Positions 59,556 through 64,000 of a stretch of DNA of 64,000 nucleotides are shown in pieces (position 1 is the stretch's first letter; the number at the start of each line of letters is the position of its first letter). This DNA comes from Neurospora intermedia (lineage: Eukaryota > Ascomycota > Sordariomycetes > Sordariales > Sordariaceae). Location of the stretch: the NCBI GenBank assembly GCA_037102815.1, contig BTPP01000003.1:5022001-5086000 (forward strand). Reading direction: 5' to 3'. The notes under the pieces are model-generated. The model did not search any database. It was not told the origin of the DNA and saw only the letters and a list, made by a program, of their open reading frames with translations. A program made the position numbers and the translations under genes.

Positions 59556-62500
59556 TTAGAGCGCCGCCATCTGTGCAAATCGCACTGCAACTGGGTCCTC
59601 GTCAATCTCCAACTCGACCTCCTCAGCCTCCTCGTCGGTTTCCTCGCCATCTTCCTCTTTGATTCCTCCGTCTAATCCCATGACGAGCTCCTTGTTGATG
59701 GGACCGTCACTACCAATATATCCACCACCACCACCCCAACCACCACCACTACCACCACCACTACCACCGGTAGCAGGAGTGGCAACCGCAGGGGAAGGGG
59801 AAACAAACGGATCATCAATCGCAGAAGCCATAACAGTCCCAGTGAGCGGACTCTCGAATTGCGGAACCCCAATCATATTCGGGATCGCAATTGAGTCAAG
59901 AGGAGGGGTTGGAATTCTGTGGCCCATCCTAATCACCTGCTCCATCCAAACGGGGGGAGGTCCGCCCTTGACAGGAACATCGCTTCCAACGGCCGAAACC
60001 AATCCAGCACCACCAGCCCTAGGGGGAGACGCAGAATAAATATCCAGTAGGAGATCCTCGTTCTCCGGAGAAGCTTCCTCAGTCAAATGCTGAGGATCCA
60101 GTGACGAAGACGAAGCACTGAGGTGACTGGTGCGGTTGGAGGGACCACGGCAGATTACTGTTTCCTCATCCGTAGGCGGAGGAGTATAGGTAGTTGCAAC
60201 CGGACCAGCGAGACCGATGGCGAGCTCGGCCTTAGTGAGTGCAAGCGTCGGGCCTAGGAGATCAACTTGCGGAGACGCAGGAGTGACACCTGGACTAGTC
60301 GGAGGCGACTCAAAAGTAAGAAGGTCCTCCTCAGCAACCGGGTCAAGGTTGGAGCTGGATTGGGACGAATTAGAAACATGAGTCGAATCTTCGCTGGAGC
60401 CGTTTCTGTCCCGGGCGTCATTTCTCTCATCTCCATCCTCGTCGTCGTGACTGAAAAGGTTCAAGATCTGACCATAGTGAATGATCTTGCCATCACCTGT
60501 GCGTGTATAAGAAAGGGGATCACCATGCTCATCCATAAAGTCACTGCTACCACTTGCATTGTGTTTGCCTCTGCGCCTCTGGGAAACGAGCGGGACGTCG
60601 CTCAAAAGGTCCATATCCTCACTTCCATCGTCAAGTCTCCTTTGCAATACGGCGCCTGATCTGGCAAGCTCACCAAGCTTGTCCCAAAACAACCAGGGAA
60701 AGCTAACAAGTGGCATGGTCTTTGGTGTAATTTTTCTGGTTCCGAGCCTGCCGTCAGGTCTAACGTGCGGCTGCTTGGCTTCGAAAAGGGCAATACGAAC
60801 TTCTTCGTATGTGACTCTGTACATGGCCGATACGAAGGAAAGGAGATCACCGCCAGCCTCCTTTTTACACTGATCCTTGAATTGTTGCTTGAGGGCAGAA
60901 GACTCTCGACCGACGTTGTCTTGGAGTTTGTAGTCTGAGCCCACGCGGGGCTTGGACATGACAAAGGCGGTCCAAACTTCGAACTCGGTTGCGATTTCGA
61001 GCTGGCACATCACGCGGCGCATAGCGGTGTCGTACTGAGATTTGATGCGACGGGCTTTGGTCAGCGTCTCATCCCTAAGAGCGCGGCACTTTGTGTGCTT
61101 GAGGATGCGGTTATCAAACGGCAGCTGGTAGTTCTCTTTCATGTCGAATGTTTCCCGTTTAACCATATCGTAGAGCTTTCCAAGTGCTGTTACGGAGTGG
61201 TAAGTGTGTCTGTTTTTCTCCATGAAATGAGGCCAGGTCTTGGGGTCAAGCCGTCTCGGAAACTCGGCGGCAACGCCAGTCTTCACGTAGTCAACAGCCA
61301 TGGAATGAAGTGAAGCGAGCTCGAGGCCTGTCAGATTGAATGGTCAATAGGTATTTCTTCAAAAAACATGATACAATTCACTTACATTTCGGACTCTTCA
61401 CTCCTTCCACCTCCGCATCTGCTGTCGCCAGATGAGCATGAGCGATCAACGGCAGATTATTGTACTTCATATACAACACAAAGAAGGTGATCAGGTTGTT
61501 GACGGTCGGTTCGGTTGCCAACTCCTTGCCCGCAATGGGCTCACTGATCATTGGGGGATGGGAGCGTTCCTTCGGGATAAGCAAAGGGTCCCAAATAACA
61601 AAGAAGTCATCACCATCGAGGTCTCCACCAGAGCACATGCTGGGTACGTCTCTGTCCCCAGTCAAGGGGAACACCACCACGTCTCTTAGATGCCGCAAAG
61701 CAGGGACATCAACTGCCTCCACCACACGGATATCACCAGGATGGAGAGACGGGTTTCTGCCAACGACGCAGGTTCCAGTAATGACCCTGTACCCGCCATT
61801 GACATCATCGGGTATCTGTAGGAAGATCTGTGGAAGCTTCTCACTGGACACGTCTTTCCAGTCTTCGATGACCTTCATGTGCCCTTTCAGAGTGCCAGTC
61901 TCATCAACACAGCCGAGCACGAACGCACTCTGTTCGACATTGAGTCGCGCTTTCTCCTTCAACGTTTTGATAGACCATGATCGCCACAGCTGAAGTAGGG
62001 TGCGAACAAAAGGCTCCTGGGACTCCATGAAACCGTAAGCAAGCATCTCTGCAATAATGGGTGTCATATGGTTCTCATCAATGAACGTTTTCAGGATCGC
62101 CGTCGCCTTTTGTTTGTCCTCCATCGCCGCATTGAAGTCAGAAAGCTGCTGCTCCATCATGTCTACAAAGACTTGATCGGGAACACCAAGAGACGAGAGA
62201 ACGGCTATAATTTGCCGGTTGAGAGTGGCGGTTGAGAACTGCGAGCACCTGACAACCTCAAGGCCATTGAATTCGGCAACGAACTTTTCCTGCGACTTCC
62301 GAATATGAACCTCCATACCCTTCACATCAGGCCAAGTTACCAAGACTCCCTTGCAACCTCCCATGCGGAACTGGTAAGCTGACGGCGGCGGGTCAATGCT
62401 CCAGTCATGCGCTACGATCTTTGCAAGCAAGGGGGAAATCTTGCCTACTCCATCCGTGAAGCAAAATCCGTCCTTTTCGACATCAGGGATGGTAATGATC

Positions 62501-64000
62501 CTCGGTGCCGGGATGCCAGGCACCAAACGGGTAGTTGAGAAACACTGCCCAAGTCTAGCCGCATACTTGGCAATGACCTTGATATGACTAAAGCGGCCCA
62601 TCCAGGCTCGCATCATGTCGCATGTCAAGTTGCTCTGTTCACAGAACATGAAGGCTCCGGCTTCTCGAATCTGAGAGTTGCCAAAGGCAAGGAACTTCCA
62701 ATGCCACGGACCCATGGCAACCCCTTTCTCCAATACCCTGTACACACGCAAGAATAGGGGAAGTTCCGCTTCGCCGCTCTTGATACGTCCTTCAAGGACT
62801 TCATCGGTGAATTGAATGCGGATAAAGTAGTCTTGTGCATGTCTCCACTGGCGGATGACGCGGTTGGTGGGCTCGACGCAGGGGGTACTGAAGTAGATAC
62901 GAGTAGGGGTGATGGTGACCCTACGAACCCAAGCGCAATGGTTGGGTATCATGAAACTAGTTGGGAAATAAGTTAAGGCTGCATTATCCTTGAAGAGTTC
63001 CATCGGGTTGAAGATACGCTTTCCAGCATACTCATCGGCAACGTATTCGAGGATGAGGCGAGCCCGATCTTTGCCGAAGCTGTTGTCATTATCACAAAAT
63101 TCCATCAGCTTCTCAAGGAATGGCCGGTCAATGTTGTGCTCGTTGATGATTCCTTGCGATATGCAGACTTCAAGCTGATACCGAACATCAAACGGTAGAG
63201 AAATACGGGGCGGTGTGGCTAAAAGAGAAAAGTCATTGCTCCAGGACCGTGAGGAGACTTGTTGAATGTCATGGCCGTATCTCTCATCCAGAAAATCCCA
63301 TACCTTTGGCTTTTGGTTGGGAAGCGGCTCGGGAAAGACAGTCAACTTAGTCCTGAGATTCCAATCGAGCAAATGTTGTTGAACTTGATCCCAGACTCTT
63401 GTTGATTGTTGATCCAGCTCAATCCAATAGGTAAGCCACCGGCCCAGGTCAATGTACTGGTGGTTCTCGGCAAGTGAAACTGGGTTTCTGCTGACATCGA
63501 GTCCAGGGCTAATGTCGACCACTCTCTCCCAGAGGTCATTCTCGCTCCAGGTCAGCCGATCCTCGCCAAATGTCTTTGAGACATCCCTCTTCCTGTACGC
63601 AACCGGCGGATCCCGGAGAGTCATGACCAAAGCTTGACGATGCTCCTCGCCGACCATGGTTCTGCATAACTCCTTGATGACTCCAAACTTGATGTGGAGC
63701 TTGTAATGCTCATTCTGTCTGCGAAACCCACTAAGTTCGCGTTGGTAGTGGAGGGAGAATTTAATCACCAGTCGCATGCGCTTGAAATCGAACTCAAGTC
63801 TCAGGAAAGAGTCAGACGAGAGGGTTTGAACGGATTGTTTCTTCATGAATACCGCAGGCTGGACTAACAGACCGAAAGACAGTGTTGAGGGAAAGACGTA
63901 TAGAGTTTGCGGGCAAGTGTTGCCGAGCTGAGTCTTGATAGTGCGTTCTTTACGATCCTCGCGCTTTGGGTCCACTGTCTCGAGAGGCAGCCAGTGGTCG
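59556..64000 (-). CDS. sad-1: RNA-dependent RNA polymerase, SAD-1-like (5' end beyond window)
   Basis: Cellular RdRP of RNA silencing, which makes double-stranded RNA for Dicer. Two exons are visible: 61386 to beyond 64000, and 59556-61327, joined by a 58-nt intron that restores KCLELASLHSMAVDYVKTG, a conserved RdRP segment. The catalytic loop CSGGDLDGDDFFVIWD lies near 61590-61640 on the minus strand. Upstream lie typical core blocks (FCFTDGVGKISP; RMGGCKGVLVTWPDVKG; LRVYRVLEKGVAMGP). The visible part is about 1461 aa, including a Ser/Pro-rich C-terminal extension with an acidic end (EEDGEETDEEAEEVELEID). The N-terminus is cut off by the window edge; the frame is open to base 64000. SAD-1 (meiotic silencing by unpaired DNA) fits best by size and type; RRP-3 is the alternative, QDE-1 is unlikely. 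Confidence 0.9.

Noticed and set aside
61328-61385. Two separate genes at the RdRP locus (59556-61301 and 61378 onward)
   Set aside because: A standard 58-nt GT-AG intron joins them in frame and restores a conserved RdRP segment, so it is one gene.
1-64000. CRISPR arrays, 5S rRNA genes, transposons or virus-derived elements
   Set aside because: No regularly spaced repeats, no 5S-like sequence and no reverse transcriptase, integrase, capsid or transposase motif was seen in any frame.

Overview
The window is nuclear DNA of a filamentous ascomycete, most likely Neurospora or a close relative in the Sordariaceae. The signs are short introns (about 55-180 nt) with GTRNGT donors, strong C-ending codon bias in exons, intron-bearing nuclear tRNA genes, a Rap/Rsr1-type GTPase like krev-1, a CFEM surface protein, and an RNA-dependent RNA polymerase that best fits SAD-1, the meiotic-silencing enzyme of Neurospora. 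All assignments come from reading translations by eye; no search was run. Gene models were built by joining frames across GT-AG introns, and in every model given a full length the exon lengths sum to a multiple of three.

Layout. 1-10206: about 10 kb with no gene I can support; it holds an exact 93-bp tandem duplication and a short telomere-like motif. 10207-11642 (+): krev-1-like small GTPase. 12656-14148 (-): PQ-loop membrane protein. 15482-16549 (+): CMS1-like ribosome-biogenesis protein. 17211-19577 (+): CFEM protein with a very long Asn-Gly-rich, tandemly repeated body and a GPI-type tail. 19578-27476: gene-poor, with GGA and T tracts and one weak small ORF. 27477-30916 (+): large disordered protein with a possible N-myristoylation site and three SWNG repeats. 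31685-31782 (+): tRNA-Ile(AAU) with intron. 32643-33207 (+): small cupin. 33696-37661 (-): transcription factor with two C2H2 fingers plus a Zn2Cys6 cluster. 40657-41031 (-): 68-aa Cys-rich protein. 45750-45820 (-): tRNA-Gly(GCC). 46666-49412 (-): phosphoinositide phospholipase C with an unusually long last intron. 53485-53576 (+): tRNA-Glu(CUC) with intron. 53852-54800 (-): 2-oxoglutarate/Fe(II) dioxygenase. 55694-56398 (+): AIM11-like mitochondrial membrane protein. 57866-59370 (+): unknown Ser-tract protein. 59556-64000+ (-): RdRP, cut by the right edge.

The genes do not form one pathway. Two concern signalling (small GTPase, phospholipase C), one gene silencing, one cell-surface or haem/iron biology, one transcription control, and the rest are housekeeping or unknown. 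There is no operon-like or secondary-metabolite cluster logic. I found no clear new multi-gene system. The most unusual items are the CFEM/Asn-Gly repeat protein, the insertion inside the phospholipase C catalytic barrel with its odd first and last introns, and the SWNG-repeat protein.
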